A stretch of DNA of 64,000 nt from Cyclobacteriaceae bacterium. GTDB lineage: Bacteria; Bacteroidota; Bacteroidia; Cytophagales; Cyclobacteriaceae. Below are positions 1-9,630 of the stretch, in pieces. The notes below the pieces were generated by a model. It was not told the origin of the DNA, searched no databases, and saw only the letters and a list, made by a program, of their open reading frames with translations. A program made the translations under genes and the position numbers. How positions within the stretch are numbered: position 1 is the stretch's first letter; the number at the start of each line of letters is the position of its first letter. The DNA is taken from NCBI GenBank assembly GCA_019694875.1, contig JAIBBC010000002.1, positions 1 to 64,000 on the forward strand. Direction: 5' to 3'.

Positions 1-2
1 GG

Positions 3-77
3 TCGAGGTGAGAAGATTCGAACTTCCGACCCCCACGTCCCTAACGTGGTGCGCTAACCGGGCTGCGCTACACCTCG
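3..77 (-). tRNA. tRNA-Pro, anticodon AGG
   Basis: The minus strand folds as a full cloverleaf. The acceptor stem is CGAGGTG/CACCTCG, the D-arm is flanked by GCGC repeats, and the anticodon stem CCACG/CGTGG encloses loop TTAGGGA. The T-arm GGAAG-TTCGAAT-CTTCT pairs with one G-U. The first base C and the sequence TAGCGCAGCCCGG are typical of bacterial tRNA-Pro. The loop phase gives anticodon AGG, where bacterial tRNA-Pro genes normally have T, G or C at position 34. The 3' CC of a possible encoded CCA runs to the window edge. The gene lies 4 bp after the stop codon of the GIY-YIG gene on the same strand. Confidence 0.88.
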
Positions 78-81
78 AAAT

Positions 82-333
82 TTATGTGAGAAAGTACTCA
101 CCAAATGTGGTGCGAATGTACTTTTTGTTTTTGATTCTCTTAAGCTCTTTTTCAAATTTTAAAGCTTCTGTTTTATTGTGGAAGCCTCGCCTGAAAGCCA
201 ATCTCCACGGACCCTTAAAGCGTGTAAAGCCGGCTCGATTGGAGTTGTGATCGCTGAGTCTCTTGTCGGGATTTTCACTGAACCCGTAGTACCATTGACC
301 AGCGGGTGATTCAAGTATGTATACATAATACAT
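82..333 (-). CDS. Small GIY-YIG nuclease-domain protein
   Basis: An 83-residue protein that is essentially one GIY-YIG domain. The start MYYVYILES supplies the first strand, WYYGFS stands at the GIY-YIG second motif, and the conserved Arg of KRLSDHN and a C-terminal Glu (EALKFEKELK) follow. Family members cut DNA and are known from homing endonucleases and UvrC. The frame is open upstream to 465, but that extension would translate a broken tRNA, so the ATG at 333 is preferred. The gene is squeezed between a tRNA-Pro fragment (4 bp upstream) and an intact tRNA-Pro (4 bp downstream), which suggests a tRNA-linked mobile unit. Nuclease activity is inferred from the family only. Confidence 0.82.
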   Translation of the reverse strand: MYYVYILESPAGQWYYGFSENPDKRLSDHNSNRAGFTRFKGPWRLAFRRGFHNKTEALKFEKELKRIKNKKYIRTTFGEYFLT

Positions 334-336
334 GGC

Positions 337-395
337 CGAACTTCCGATCCTCCCGACTCTGTCGGGATGCGCTAACCGGGCTGCGCTACACCTCG
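337..395 (-). pseudogene. Truncated tRNA-Pro copy
   Basis: This stretch repeats the 5' part of the tRNA-Pro at 3-77: the same acceptor 5' strand, the same D-arm and the same T-stem 5' half with TTCG, after which identity stops. The anticodon arm has the same length but a rewritten, still complementary stem (TCCCG/CGGGA) around loop ACAGAGT, with C instead of the usual T33. The T-arm 3' half and acceptor 3' strand are missing, so it cannot make a mature tRNA. It ends just before the GIY-YIG start codon. Confidence 0.75.
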
Positions 396-498
396 ATTTT
401 GATAGTTGCCAATCACCAAAAAGCTTCTCGCTTACAACCGGTGAATTTGGGCTGCAAGTATACAAATTTTTAAAAATAATTGAATTGCCGGGTAGAGG

Positions 499-1137
499 CT
501 ACTTCTTATTCTGCTTCAGCGAGCGGAAGAACTTAGCCCAGTTGAACACGTTGAACAGCGGGTTGGTTACAGGCATGTACTGACTGCCCTGTGCGGCCGA
601 CATCTGGCCGAGATAATATTGCTGGTTTGCACGCCCATCCATGGGAGTTGTTTTGAGCATCAGCAGCAAAAGTTCCTGATTAATGTTTTTGCGATCAATG
701 CTCTGATCTTCCGTTGGAATGTTCAGCGCAAGCAATGCTTCCTTGAAAACTTCTTCGGTGGGGAATGGCGATACAACAACTTCCGACAGGTAAGTAAGGT
801 CCTGCTGTAATTGAATAACGATAGTGAGATATTCACTCGGGTGATCGGGTACGATATAGTATTGACGTTCGTAACCCACGTAACTAATAACCAAGCTGTC
901 GCCTGCTAATACCGGCATGGAAAAGAACCCCATCAAATTTGTGGTGGTACCGCGGCCTGCTTTCGGCACGTAAATGTTCACTCCATACAACATGGCATTG
1001 GTGGAGTCGGTGCTCATGATAACACCGGAGAGCTGGATAACGCGCTTTTGTTTTTGGGCAAACGCCTCATGACTTGCCCCCGCCAGGAGCAACATGATAA
1101 TCAGGCACAAAACATGCGATTTCTTCACGCGAACCAA
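499..1137 (-). CDS. Secreted protein with carboxypeptidase-regulatory-like domain
   Basis: A 212-residue protein with a signal peptide (hydrophobic residues about 8-25, cleavage near AFAQ). It is followed by a beta-sandwich of the carboxypeptidase regulatory-like type at about residues 33-110. The pattern of SGVIM, GVNIYVP, G-TTTNLMGFFSMP and LVISYVGYE is the one that precedes TonB-dependent receptors in Bacteroidota. Here no receptor follows. The last 100 residues, rich in Gln and Asn, are not recognised. The protein probably sits in the periplasm or at the cell surface. It is divergent from the ArsR-type gene at 1231. Its specific role is unknown. Confidence 0.7.
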   Translation of the reverse strand: MVRVKKSHVLCLIIMLLLAGASHEAFAQKQKRVIQLSGVIMSTDSTNAMLYGVNIYVPKAGRGTTTNLMGFFSMPVLAGDSLVISYVGYERQYYIVPDHPSEYLTIVIQLQQDLTYLSEVVVSPFPTEEVFKEALLALNIPTEDQSIDRKNINQELLLLMLKTTPMDGRANQQYYLGQMSAAQGSQYMPVTNPLFNVFNWAKFFRSLKQNKK

Positions 1138-1197
1138 CTTTTTACCATTTCGAAGCCTTCAAAAATAAACAGAACCGAACGAAGTGCCTAATTTCCA

Positions 1198-1205
1198 TAC
1201 CTTTG
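1198..1205 (+). promoter_or_regulatory. Probable -7 box of the arsR-type gene
   Basis: TACCTTTG matches the Bacteroidetes -7 consensus TAnnTTTG and lies about 25 bases before the ATG at 1231. No convincing TTTG -33 element is seen at the usual distance. Confidence 0.4.
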
Positions 1206-1230
1206 ATGAACAGAAAGAAGGTAAAGTTTC

Positions 1231-1620
1231 ATGCGCCTCAAGAATTTTAACCTTTTGCTGGGCTCCCAGATTTTCAAAGCATGCGCGGATGAATCCCGGC
1301 TACGCATTCTCAATCTGATATTTACCAACGGTGAAATGTGCATCACCGACCTTGAACAGATTCTTGAATTCACACAAGCAAAAACATCACGGCATCTCAT
1401 TTATTTAAAGAATGCCGGCATATTAACGCATCGCAGATTTAACCATTGGGTGTTTTACCAGGTAAAAGATGAGGTGTATGAAATTATTAAGCAGATTTTT
1501 CAGTTTCTACAGAAAGACCAGCAACTGGAGAAGGATCAGCAATTGTATAAAACCCTGTATTCAAACCGCGAACTGGCCGTAAATAAAATGCAGCGCGAAG
1601 GCTGGCGCAGGCAGGAGTGA
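1231..1620 (+). CDS. ArsR-family winged-helix transcriptional regulator
   Basis: A 129-residue protein. It has the ArsR layout: helix with ACADESRLRILNLI, then CITDLEQIL, recognition helix QAKTSRHLIYLKNAGIL and the beta-wing HRRFNHWVFYQV. The C-terminal tail is helical and charged. No clear metal-binding Cys pair of the ELCVCDL type is visible, since the motif reads EMCITDL with a single Cys, so a metal sensor role is not supported. The stop is 10 bases before the YjjG-like phosphatase gene, suggesting co-transcription. Confidence 0.85.
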   Translation: MRLKNFNLLLGSQIFKACADESRLRILNLIFTNGEMCITDLEQILEFTQAKTSRHLIYLKNAGILTHRRFNHWVFYQVKDEVYEIIKQIFQFLQKDQQLEKDQQLYKTLYSNRELAVNKMQREGWRRQE

Positions 1621-1630
1621 TTTTTAGAAC

Positions 1631-2344
1631 ATGAATAAGGCATTACGCAAAGATCAATACGCGTGTATTTTTTTCGACCTCGATCACACGCTTTGGGACT
1701 ACGAAACCAACTCAAAAGAAACCTTGTCGGAACTTTTTGCAGCATATCAGCTTGCTGAAAAAGGTGTTGTTGACTTTGAGAGCTTTCTCCGTGAATTCAA
1801 ACGGGTAAATGCCGAGCTGTGGGTTTTGTATGATGCGGGTAAGATCGGCAGCGAGGTAATCCGTGCAGAACGCTTTAAGCAAATCCTTTCCGTATTCAAT
1901 GCATTCGAAGAAAGGCTGTGTGCCGAACTTTCGCATGAGTATTTGTACACGTGTCCGAAGAAAGGCAACCTGATGCCGAATGCGATTTCAACGCTTGAAT
2001 ACCTCTCCGGAAAGTATCGTATGTCGATCATCACGAATGGATTTGAGGAAATACAAAACATGAAACTCACGGCAGGGGGGTTGCACAAGTATTTCGATCA
2101 TATCATTACGTCACAACAAGCCGGTTTTAAAAAGCCCTCACGGGAAATTTTCGATTACACGCTTGCGCGAAACAGTGCGGCATGTCATCAGGCCGTGATG
2201 ATTGGCGACAACCTGGTTACCGATATTGGCGGAGCCCGGCAGGCCTCTATCGACAGTGTATTCTTCAATCATGAACAGATCAAACACGATTCTGAAATTC
2301 ATGTCGAAATCCATAACCTGAACGAGCTTTGTGAACTTCTTTAA
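1631..2344 (+). CDS. HAD-family hydrolase, YjjG type (noncanonical pyrimidine nucleotidase)
   Basis: A 237-residue HAD phosphatase. Motif I is FFDLDHTLW, with the nucleophile and acid aspartates. Motif II is around IITNGF, the motif III Lys is in GFKKPSREIF, and motif IV is MIGDNLVTDIGGA. An all-helical cap lies at about residues 20-100. This is the pattern of the YjjG family, which dephosphorylates nucleoside monophosphates, including non-canonical pyrimidine ones, and cleans the nucleotide pool in the cytoplasm. The length is normal. It probably shares a transcript with the ArsR-type gene upstream. Substrate is inferred from the family. Confidence 0.85.
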   Translation: MNKALRKDQYACIFFDLDHTLWDYETNSKETLSELFAAYQLAEKGVVDFESFLREFKRVNAELWVLYDAGKIGSEVIRAERFKQILSVFNAFEERLCAELSHEYLYTCPKKGNLMPNAISTLEYLSGKYRMSIITNGFEEIQNMKLTAGGLHKYFDHIITSQQAGFKKPSREIFDYTLARNSAACHQAVMIGDNLVTDIGGARQASIDSVFFNHEQIKHDSEIHVEIHNLNELCELL

Positions 2345-2353
2345 CTAATTTTG
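2328..2353 (+). promoter_or_regulatory. Candidate promoter of the P5C dehydrogenase gene
   Basis: TAATTTTG at 2346-2353 fits the -7 consensus TAnnTTTG. A TTTG lies at 2328-2331, but the 14 bp spacer is shorter than usual. The ATG follows at 2374, giving a short leader. Confidence 0.4.
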
Positions 2354-2373
2354 CCGCACTTAATTTCATTTGT

Positions 2374-4005
2374 ATGTCAAACGCTTTCTTTAAAGTACCC
2401 ACTCCTAAAAACGAACCTGTTTTATCGTATGCTCCCGGCTCAAAAGAACGTCAGCTGCTGAAGAAAGCGCTGGAAGAAAGTCGCAGCAAAGAACTTGATA
2501 TACCGATGTACATCGGCAGCGAAGAAGTGCGTACCGGAAAGAAAGCACGCTTAAGTCCTCCGCACGATCATAAGCACACGCTCGGCTACTATCACGAAGG
2601 GGATAAGACCCATGTGGAAATGGCAATCAATGCCGCGCTGGCCGCGAAAGACAAGTGGTCGAACCTGAGCTGGGAATATCGCGCAAGCATATTTTTAAAA
2701 GCTGCTGAATTGCTGGCAGGGCCTTACCGGTACAAGATTAATGCGGCCACCATGCTCGGCCAATCCAAAAGTGCATTTCAGGCGGAGATTGATTCAGCGT
2801 GTGAGCTGATCGACTTCCTGCGTTTCAATGTCCATTATATGAGTGAAATCTATAATGAACAGCCTGAATCATCGCCCGGAATTTGGAACAGACTCGAGTA
2901 CCGCGCACTGGAAGGATTTGTGTTTGCATTAACACCGTTCAACTTTACTGCCATTGCCGGTAACCTGCCTACGTGTGTTGCCATGATGGGCAATACCGTT
3001 GTTTGGAAACCCTCCAACACGCAAATCTATGCTGCAAATGTGATTATGCAGGTGTTGAAAGAAGCCGGTCTGCCGGATGGCGTAATTAATCTTGTGTATG
3101 TAAGCGGCCCGGATGCTGGCGAAGTAATTTTTAATCATAAGGATTTTGCAGGAATACATTTCACCGGAAGCACCGGTGTGTTTCAGGGAATGTGGAAAAC
3201 CATTGGCGCGAACATCGCGAAGTACAGAAGCTATCCGCGCATTGTAGGTGAAACGGGCGGTAAGGATTTTGTGATGGTTCATGCTTCCGCGAATGCGAAG
3301 GAAGTGTCGACAGCGCTTTCACGCGGTGCATTTGAATATCAGGGCCAGAAATGTTCGGCTGCGTCACGTGCTTATATTCCTTCAAATCTCTGGGATGATG
3401 TGAAGAAATTTTTAGTAGAGGATTTGAAGAGTTTCAAGATGGGCCCGACTGAAGATTTTGGAAACTTCATCAACGCAGTGATTGACGAAAAGGCTTTCAA
3501 TTCGATTACAGGCTACATTGAAAAAGCTCGTACAAATCCGAAGAACGAAATTGTCGCGGGTGGTAAATACGATAAGACCTCGGGTTATTTTATTGAACCG
3601 ACCGTTATTTTGACATCCGATCCGTCCTCCATTACCATGTGCGAGGAAATTTTCGGTCCGGTGTTAACAATTTATGTGTACGATCCGAAGGACTACGAAA
3701 AAACACTTGAACTGGTCGACAATACTTCACCGTATGCATTAACCGGTTCGATCATCGCGAAAGATCGCTATGCCATTGAAGTTGCAACCAGGAAGCTGAC
3801 CAATTCAGCCGGTAACTTCTACATCAACGATAAGCCAACGGGTGCGGTTGTTGGGCAGCAGCCATTTGGCGGAGCGCGCGGATCGGGAACGAATGATAAA
3901 GCAGGAGCGAAAGTGAACCTGCTCCGCTGGACATCACTCCGAACGATAAAGGAAACCTTCGTTCCGCCAACGGATTACCGTTATCCGTTTTTGGATAAGG
4001 AATAA
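2374..4005 (+). CDS. pruA: L-glutamate gamma-semialdehyde dehydrogenase (P5C dehydrogenase)
   Basis: A 543-residue NAD-dependent aldehyde dehydrogenase that oxidises glutamate semialdehyde (from 1-pyrroline-5-carboxylate) to glutamate, the last step of proline breakdown. The sequence shows the cofactor-binding stretch TPFNFTAIAGN and VWKPS, the catalytic Glu in VGETGGKDF, the catalytic Cys in YQGQKCSAASR, and the family-typical C-terminal QQPFGGARGSGTNDKAG. It is the stand-alone enzyme of the eukaryote/Bacteroidetes type, with no proline dehydrogenase domain fused and no proline dehydrogenase gene adjacent. An intrinsic terminator follows. Confidence 0.93.
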   Translation: MSNAFFKVPTPKNEPVLSYAPGSKERQLLKKALEESRSKELDIPMYIGSEEVRTGKKARLSPPHDHKHTLGYYHEGDKTHVEMAINAALAAKDKWSNLSWEYRASIFLKAAELLAGPYRYKINAATMLGQSKSAFQAEIDSACELIDFLRFNVHYMSEIYNEQPESSPGIWNRLEYRALEGFVFALTPFNFTAIAGNLPTCVAMMGNTVVWKPSNTQIYAANVIMQVLKEAGLPDGVINLVYVSGPDAGEVIFNHKDFAGIHFTGSTGVFQGMWKTIGANIAKYRSYPRIVGETGGKDFVMVHASANAKEVSTALSRGAFEYQGQKCSAASRAYIPSNLWDDVKKFLVEDLKSFKMGPTEDFGNFINAVIDEKAFNSITGYIEKARTNPKNEIVAGGKYDKTSGYFIEPTVILTSDPSSITMCEEIFGPVLTIYVYDPKDYEKTLELVDNTSPYALTGSIIAKDRYAIEVATRKLTNSAGNFYINDKPTGAVVGQQPFGGARGSGTNDKAGAKVNLLRWTSLRTIKETFVPPTDYRYPFLDKE

Positions 4006-4010
4006 ACAGC

Positions 4011-4037
4011 AAAAGCCCGGCATCTCTCCGGGCTTTT
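4011..4037 (+). terminator. Intrinsic terminator after pruA
   Basis: A perfect inverted repeat AAAAGCCCGG / CCGGGCTTTT with a 7-base loop ends in a T run, 6 bases after the pruA stop. The flanking A run means it could also act for the opposite strand. Confidence 0.85.
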
Positions 4038-4086
4038 TAATTTAATAACAAGTCAGACGCTTTACAGTGTCAAACCCGCATGATGG

Positions 4087-5538
4087 TTAACTCTGCGTTG
4101 CACCAATTTTGTTTTCTTTATACCAGCTCACCTTCCGTGAAAAGTACATCAGCGCGCCAACAATCAGGAACAGTCCTATGCTGCCGATGATAAGCGAGAA
4201 ATCCTGCTGCAGAATAATCACGAAGATGAACGTGTAAAACACACCGAGCAACGATGAGAATAGAGCCACAAGACTTTTTTCTTTCAGGAACGACATTGAG
4301 TACAGGCTCACCAGCACAACGGTTGAAATGGATGCCACAGCATATGCTGCGTTATAGCCAATCTGTTCAGAGAAACTCAGCAACAGGGTGTAATAAATGA
4401 TCAGCGCTGCTCCGATTAAAATGTATTGGAACGGGTGAATCCGCACTTTGCGCGTGATCTCAACCAAAAACAGCGACATAAATGTGAGAATGATGATCAA
4501 CTGTCCGTATTTGGATGTGCGGATACTTTTCTGATATTGATCGACCGGAAGAATAAGTTTAACACCAAAATCGGATCCGCTTAATTTTTCATCTGACGTT
4601 TTCCACTGCTGTGAGAAAGGCCGGTTGTAGTGAAGTATTTTCCATGTGGCATTAAACGATGAATCCGTAACCTCACGCGTTTCGGGAAGGAACTCACCGT
4701 CAAAACTTGGATTATTCCAGGTTCCCCCAATTTTTACTTCCGTTGTTTTTCCTGTAGGAACGAAGTTGAGTCGTTCGCTACCCTTGAGGATGAGGTGTAC
4801 AAGAGTTTTTCCGTTGAAATCAGCAGCAGTTTTCCAGTCGAGGTTAGCAACCACTCCGCTGCTTGAGTGCTCGGCATACTCGCTGTTCTCAGACGATACG
4901 TACAGGTCCGGATTTAATCGTGAAACTTTTTTAACCGAAACACCCAGATTATTAGAAGGCTCGGTTGTTTTTTCAGAATCGCCAACGTTAAACACCAGCG
5001 AATCGCTGATGCCTCTCAGGTCCGTGACAGGAAAAATCATATAGGCATCTTTCCATAATACATTTTCGCTCACAATTTTCAACTTCTCGAAATCCGGAAG
5101 CTTAAAGTCTGATGAAATGGTGAGATCAGACGTATAAACAACAGCATCAAAAATACCGCGATGCAACACATCGGGCGTGATATTTCCGGTTATGGATAAC
5201 CTTTCCGGCAGGAAGAAATATTGCTCCGTATGTTCGGTAATTTCGATCCCGTCTTTGCCGCGGTCTATTTTTTCTTTCACGATGTATGGAATAACCAGGA
5301 TCGGTCCGGCCAGCGTTTGACTGCCCGACCATTTGGAAGAAACTTCCTGGATTACGCTTTCAGCGCGTGATTCGCGCTCGTACATCAAGTCCTGAATCCA
5401 GGAGGCGGGGAGCAACAGCAATAACACCAGGAAACCGATTGAGAATAATTTGATCATGATCGATTCTTCGATCCAGCGGTTAAACCGCTCGAATGCACTT
5501 GACGGAGGTACGTTTTCGGATTGCATAAGGTCTGACAT
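4087..5538 (-). CDS. creD: CreD-family inner-membrane protein
   Basis: A 483-residue protein with one membrane span near the N-terminus (residues about 28-47, IKLFSIGFLVLLLLLPASW). A large periplasmic beta-rich domain follows, and there are five to six spans in the C-terminal third. IQDLMYERESRAESVIQEVSSKWSG is the typical start of CreD. The upstream in-frame extension to 5688 lacks features and overlaps the preceding gene, so the ATG at 5538 was chosen. CreD belongs to the CreBC regulon in Enterobacteria and affects envelope integrity and beta-lactam response; its biochemistry is unknown. Here it is the last gene of a four-gene leftward operon that includes its own regulator, the usual Bacteroidota arrangement. 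Confidence 0.9.
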   Translation of the reverse strand: MSDLMQSENVPPSSAFERFNRWIEESIMIKLFSIGFLVLLLLLPASWIQDLMYERESRAESVIQEVSSKWSGSQTLAGPILVIPYIVKEKIDRGKDGIEITEHTEQYFFLPERLSITGNITPDVLHRGIFDAVVYTSDLTISSDFKLPDFEKLKIVSENVLWKDAYMIFPVTDLRGISDSLVFNVGDSEKTTEPSNNLGVSVKKVSRLNPDLYVSSENSEYAEHSSSGVVANLDWKTAADFNGKTLVHLILKGSERLNFVPTGKTTEVKIGGTWNNPSFDGEFLPETREVTDSSFNATWKILHYNRPFSQQWKTSDEKLSGSDFGVKLILPVDQYQKSIRTSKYGQLIIILTFMSLFLVEITRKVRIHPFQYILIGAALIIYYTLLLSFSEQIGYNAAYAVASISTVVLVSLYSMSFLKEKSLVALFSSLLGVFYTFIFVIILQQDFSLIIGSIGLFLIVGALMYFSRKVSWYKENKIGATQS

Positions 5539-5551
5539 ATTGTATGAATGG

Positions 5552-5992
5552 TTAAAGTGGATAAGAGACAACAAGTTGCTTTCGTGCGAGCAGGAAGAAG
5601 TACACAAAGGCAGAGAGCACAAACGGGTAAAGCGTTTTAGCCACTTCGATGTATGCTTGATTAAAATACACCGAGACAATTCCGACAATCAGTGCGGATA
5701 TGGTTAGCATGGTTGCCGTGGAAGAAATAATCCGCACGAACAAGCCCGGAAGCAGGTGGAGGTAGTAAAACACAACCACTGCCACTACCAAAGCGGGCGT
5801 TGAAAATATCAGGCTTAATACAACGGCCGGCAGTAAATCTTCCACGCCTGAGAGGAAAAAGAAATCGAGAAGGAACAACGTCACGCAGCCGGTAACACAG
5901 GCTAAAATCCAAACAATCACCGCCCGTCTGATGGAGCGAAACAGGTGCGCATTTGTCAAGAATAAAAGTACTTTTATTTTCAAAGTATTCAT
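5552..5992 (-). CDS. Conserved four-span membrane protein of the creD operon
   Basis: A 146-residue protein with about four hydrophobic segments (residues near 24-48, 54-78, 85-108 and 115-137) and basic residues before the first. No known domain is recognised. It lies 10 bases after the regulator gene and 13 bases before creD, so it is very likely co-transcribed with both. Its role is unknown; position suggests a link with the CreD envelope function. Confidence 0.7.
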   Translation of the reverse strand: MNTLKIKVLLFLTNAHLFRSIRRAVIVWILACVTGCVTLFLLDFFFLSGVEDLLPAVVLSLIFSTPALVVAVVVFYYLHLLPGLFVRIISSTATMLTISALIVGIVSVYFNQAYIEVAKTLYPFVLSAFVYFFLLARKQLVVSYPL

Positions 5993-6002
5993 ATAAAAAA
6001 AA

Positions 6003-6305
6003 TTATTTTTTCTGTTGTTTGATCAGCTCTTCCAGCGCATCAAGATGTTTTTTGAATACGGTGCGTCCGCGTTCGGTTGCCTTGTAGCGGGTATTCGGTT
6101 TTTTCCCGACAAATGATTTTGAGATCGAAATGTATTTTTCTTTTTCAAGTGCTTTGATGTGCGATGCAATGCTGCCGTCTGTAAGCCCGAGGATTTCTTT
6201 CAGCGAATTGAAATCGTACGACTCGTTGGCCACCAGTACCGACATGATCTGCAGCCGGACGCTGTGCTCTAAAACTTTATCTAAATGTTCGAACGGATTT
6301 TTCAC
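6003..6305 (-). CDS. Winged-helix regulator of the creD operon
   Basis: A 100-residue winged helix-turn-helix protein of the small MarR-like type found before creD in many Bacteroidota. The first helix is LEHSVRLQIMSVL, the HTH is FNSLKEILGLTDGSIASHIKALEKE and the wing is YISISKSFVGKKPNTRYKAT, followed by a dimerisation helix. The start overlaps the stop of the upstream membrane protein gene by 4 bases, which indicates translational coupling. It probably controls the operon; the ligand or signal is unknown. Confidence 0.85.
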   Translation of the reverse strand: MKNPFEHLDKVLEHSVRLQIMSVLVANESYDFNSLKEILGLTDGSIASHIKALEKEKYISISKSFVGKKPNTRYKATERGRTVFKKHLDALEELIKQQKK

Positions 6306-6925
6306 TTATCGTACCGGAAATGCATTACTGCTCCATAAACAATGTGCATGGCCCCAAAACCAATTGCCCAGAAAATTAATCCATACCCGGGGATAAGCGC
6401 GGAGATCAATCCAAGAATAATTTCTGTGAAGCCCAGATAACGGACTTCAGAATAGGTGTTACGGCTTGCGTTAATAAGTGCCAGTCCGTAAAAGATCAAA
6501 CATGCTGGAGCCGTTACGCCATAATATCCGCGCGATAGAAGAATAAGGATAAACAGTCCGCCAGTCGCCAGGGGAATGATCAGGTCAATCATCAGTTGCT
6601 GACTGGCGCGGTTCCAGATCGACATGCCTAACTTTTTAGCTTTCCGGTGACTGAACCAGAACCCGGTGCCGATGGATAATACAAGCACGATAATCGCAAC
6701 CGTGAGCAGGTGAATAATAACTTCCGACTGGTTCGCATAATAAAACCGGAATCCGAAAGGCGAGTAGGGGTAGTAGATCAGGTAATAGACATACGATGCG
6801 CCTGCCAGGGCATAGAGGCCGGCAATCACGCCCGACAAGCCGCTGAGTGAAATGAATTTCACCGACCGCTCCATCATATTCCGGATGGAGGCAATGTCTT
6901 TTTCGTAGTCCTGAACTTCTTTCAT
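6302..6925 (-). CDS. Conserved multi-span membrane protein, first gene of the creD operon
   Basis: A 207-residue protein with about six hydrophobic segments: residues 23-47, 62-86, then four in the C-terminal half. A short charged N-terminus (EVQDYEKDIASIRNMMERS) precedes them. Proteins of this kind regularly precede the small winged-helix regulator and CreD in Bacteroidota, but no biochemical function is known to me. It overlaps the regulator by 4 bases. It is preceded by a short leader with AT-rich sequence; no clear -7 box was identified. Confidence 0.72.
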   Translation of the reverse strand: MKEVQDYEKDIASIRNMMERSVKFISLSGLSGVIAGLYALAGASYVYYLIYYPYSPFGFRFYYANQSEVIIHLLTVAIIVLVLSIGTGFWFSHRKAKKLGMSIWNRASQQLMIDLIIPLATGGLFILILLSRGYYGVTAPACLIFYGLALINASRNTYSEVRYLGFTEIILGLISALIPGYGLIFWAIGFGAMHIVYGAVMHFRYDK

Positions 6926-7095
6926 TTAAAGCACTTTGAATTTCAAAGTTAATCAACGGAAACGCCTGTGCAAGGTTTCGGGATCGGTGATTCGGGAATT
7001 TTTTTCGCTGATAATCAATTAATACCGGAAAAAGCGCAACGAGGGTTGAATTATCGGGTGAAAGGCCTTAATATTGCACTCCTTTTTTGAGGAAT

Positions 7096-7169
7096 TCCTC
7101 CTTAGCTCAGCTGGTTAGAGCACCTGACTGTTAATCAGGGGGTCCTTGGTTCAAGCCCAAGAGGAGGAG
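7096..7169 (+). tRNA. tRNA-Asn, anticodon GTT
   Basis: A full cloverleaf with acceptor stem TCCTCCT/AGGAGGA, D-arm TTAGCTCAGCTGGTTAGAGC, anticodon stem CTGA-type around loop CTGTTAA with anticodon GTT, and T-arm CTTGG-TTCAAGC-CCAAG. The discriminator base is G. No CCA is encoded. An inverted repeat with trailing T-rich sequence follows. Confidence 0.95.
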
Positions 7170-7195
7170 CAAAAACGGTAAAAACCGGAACCTGA

Positions 7196-8863
<1,668 letters not shown>

Positions 8864-9010
8864 ATTAAGCCATTTTGTCGTAAAAGGAAGCCAAAATCAG
8901 TCGATTTCGGCCAAACTGGCGGAAAAATAAGCCTAAAATCCCATCGGCATACTTTTTCAGGATAGGCTTGGCGTAACTAAAAACATCAAGTGAAACCAAA
9001 AATTAAAAGT

Positions 9011-9451
9011 ATGAGCCTGATACGTTATAACTCCGCGCTGAACGATTACACACCAACATCTTTCAGCAATCTGATCGATCGTTTCTTTAACGATACTGTA
9101 GCCCGTAGTGGCGGTTCTGCTTATTCATTTGTTCCGCGTGTGGACATTTTTGAAGAAGAGAATGCATTTGAAATTCATGTGGCGGTGGCCGGCATGAAAA
9201 AAGAAGACTTTAAAATCGATTTGAACGACAGTTTCCTGACCATCAGCGGTGAACGCAAGTTTACCAAAGAGAAGAAAGAAAATAACTTCCGTTCCATCGA
9301 AACGCAGCACGGAACCTTCAGCAGATCGTTCACCCTGCCTGAAAATGTAGATGCGACTAGAATCAGCGCAAAATACAACGATGGCATTCTGGAGATTACT
9401 GTTCCGAAGGATGAAAAGAAAGCGCTGAAGCAAACCATCCGGGTAAATTAA
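9011..9451 (+). CDS. Small heat-shock protein, Hsp20 family
   Basis: A 146-residue holdase chaperone. An aromatic N-terminal region (YTPTSFSNLIDRFFND) precedes an alpha-crystallin domain at about residues 40-140, with VDIFEEENAFEIHVAVAGM and the ending GILEITVPK. The C-terminal tail KQTIRVN carries an I-x-V type anchoring motif. A GTG 21 bases upstream is in frame, but the ATG at 9011 matches the start MSLIRYN typical of Bacteroidota homologues. It binds unfolding proteins in the cytoplasm without ATP. A terminator follows. Confidence 0.92.
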   Translation: MSLIRYNSALNDYTPTSFSNLIDRFFNDTVARSGGSAYSFVPRVDIFEEENAFEIHVAVAGMKKEDFKIDLNDSFLTISGERKFTKEKKENNFRSIETQHGTFSRSFTLPENVDATRISAKYNDGILEITVPKDEKKALKQTIRVN

Positions 9452-9515
9452 TTTGCTGATGTGCAAAATGTTGCACGACAACGTGCGTTTTAAGTAGAGT
9501 TTGGTTGAGGGGTTA

Positions 9516-9550
9516 CCCCGTCTGACAGCAATGCCGGGCGGGGTTTTTTA
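9516..9550 (+). terminator. Terminator between hsp20 and degQ
   Basis: ACCCCG pairs with CGGGGT across an 18-base interior that has extra weak pairs, and a T6 run follows directly. Confidence 0.7.
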
Positions 9551-9630
9551 TTTTTTGATTTCGATGGGTCAGAACTCTTCCCCGCGGCTGTCGTTACAAA
9601 GCATTACCTTTGAACTCTTTCCGAACCGAT

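Noticed and set aside
82-465. A 127-residue reading of the GIY-YIG gene starting at 465
   Set aside because: The extra 44 codons translate the truncated tRNA-Pro copy and upstream sequence. The family start is MYYVYIL at 333.
4087-5688. CreD starting at 5688
   Set aside because: The extension overlaps the preceding membrane protein gene and adds a Cys-rich, Ser-rich stretch absent from the family.
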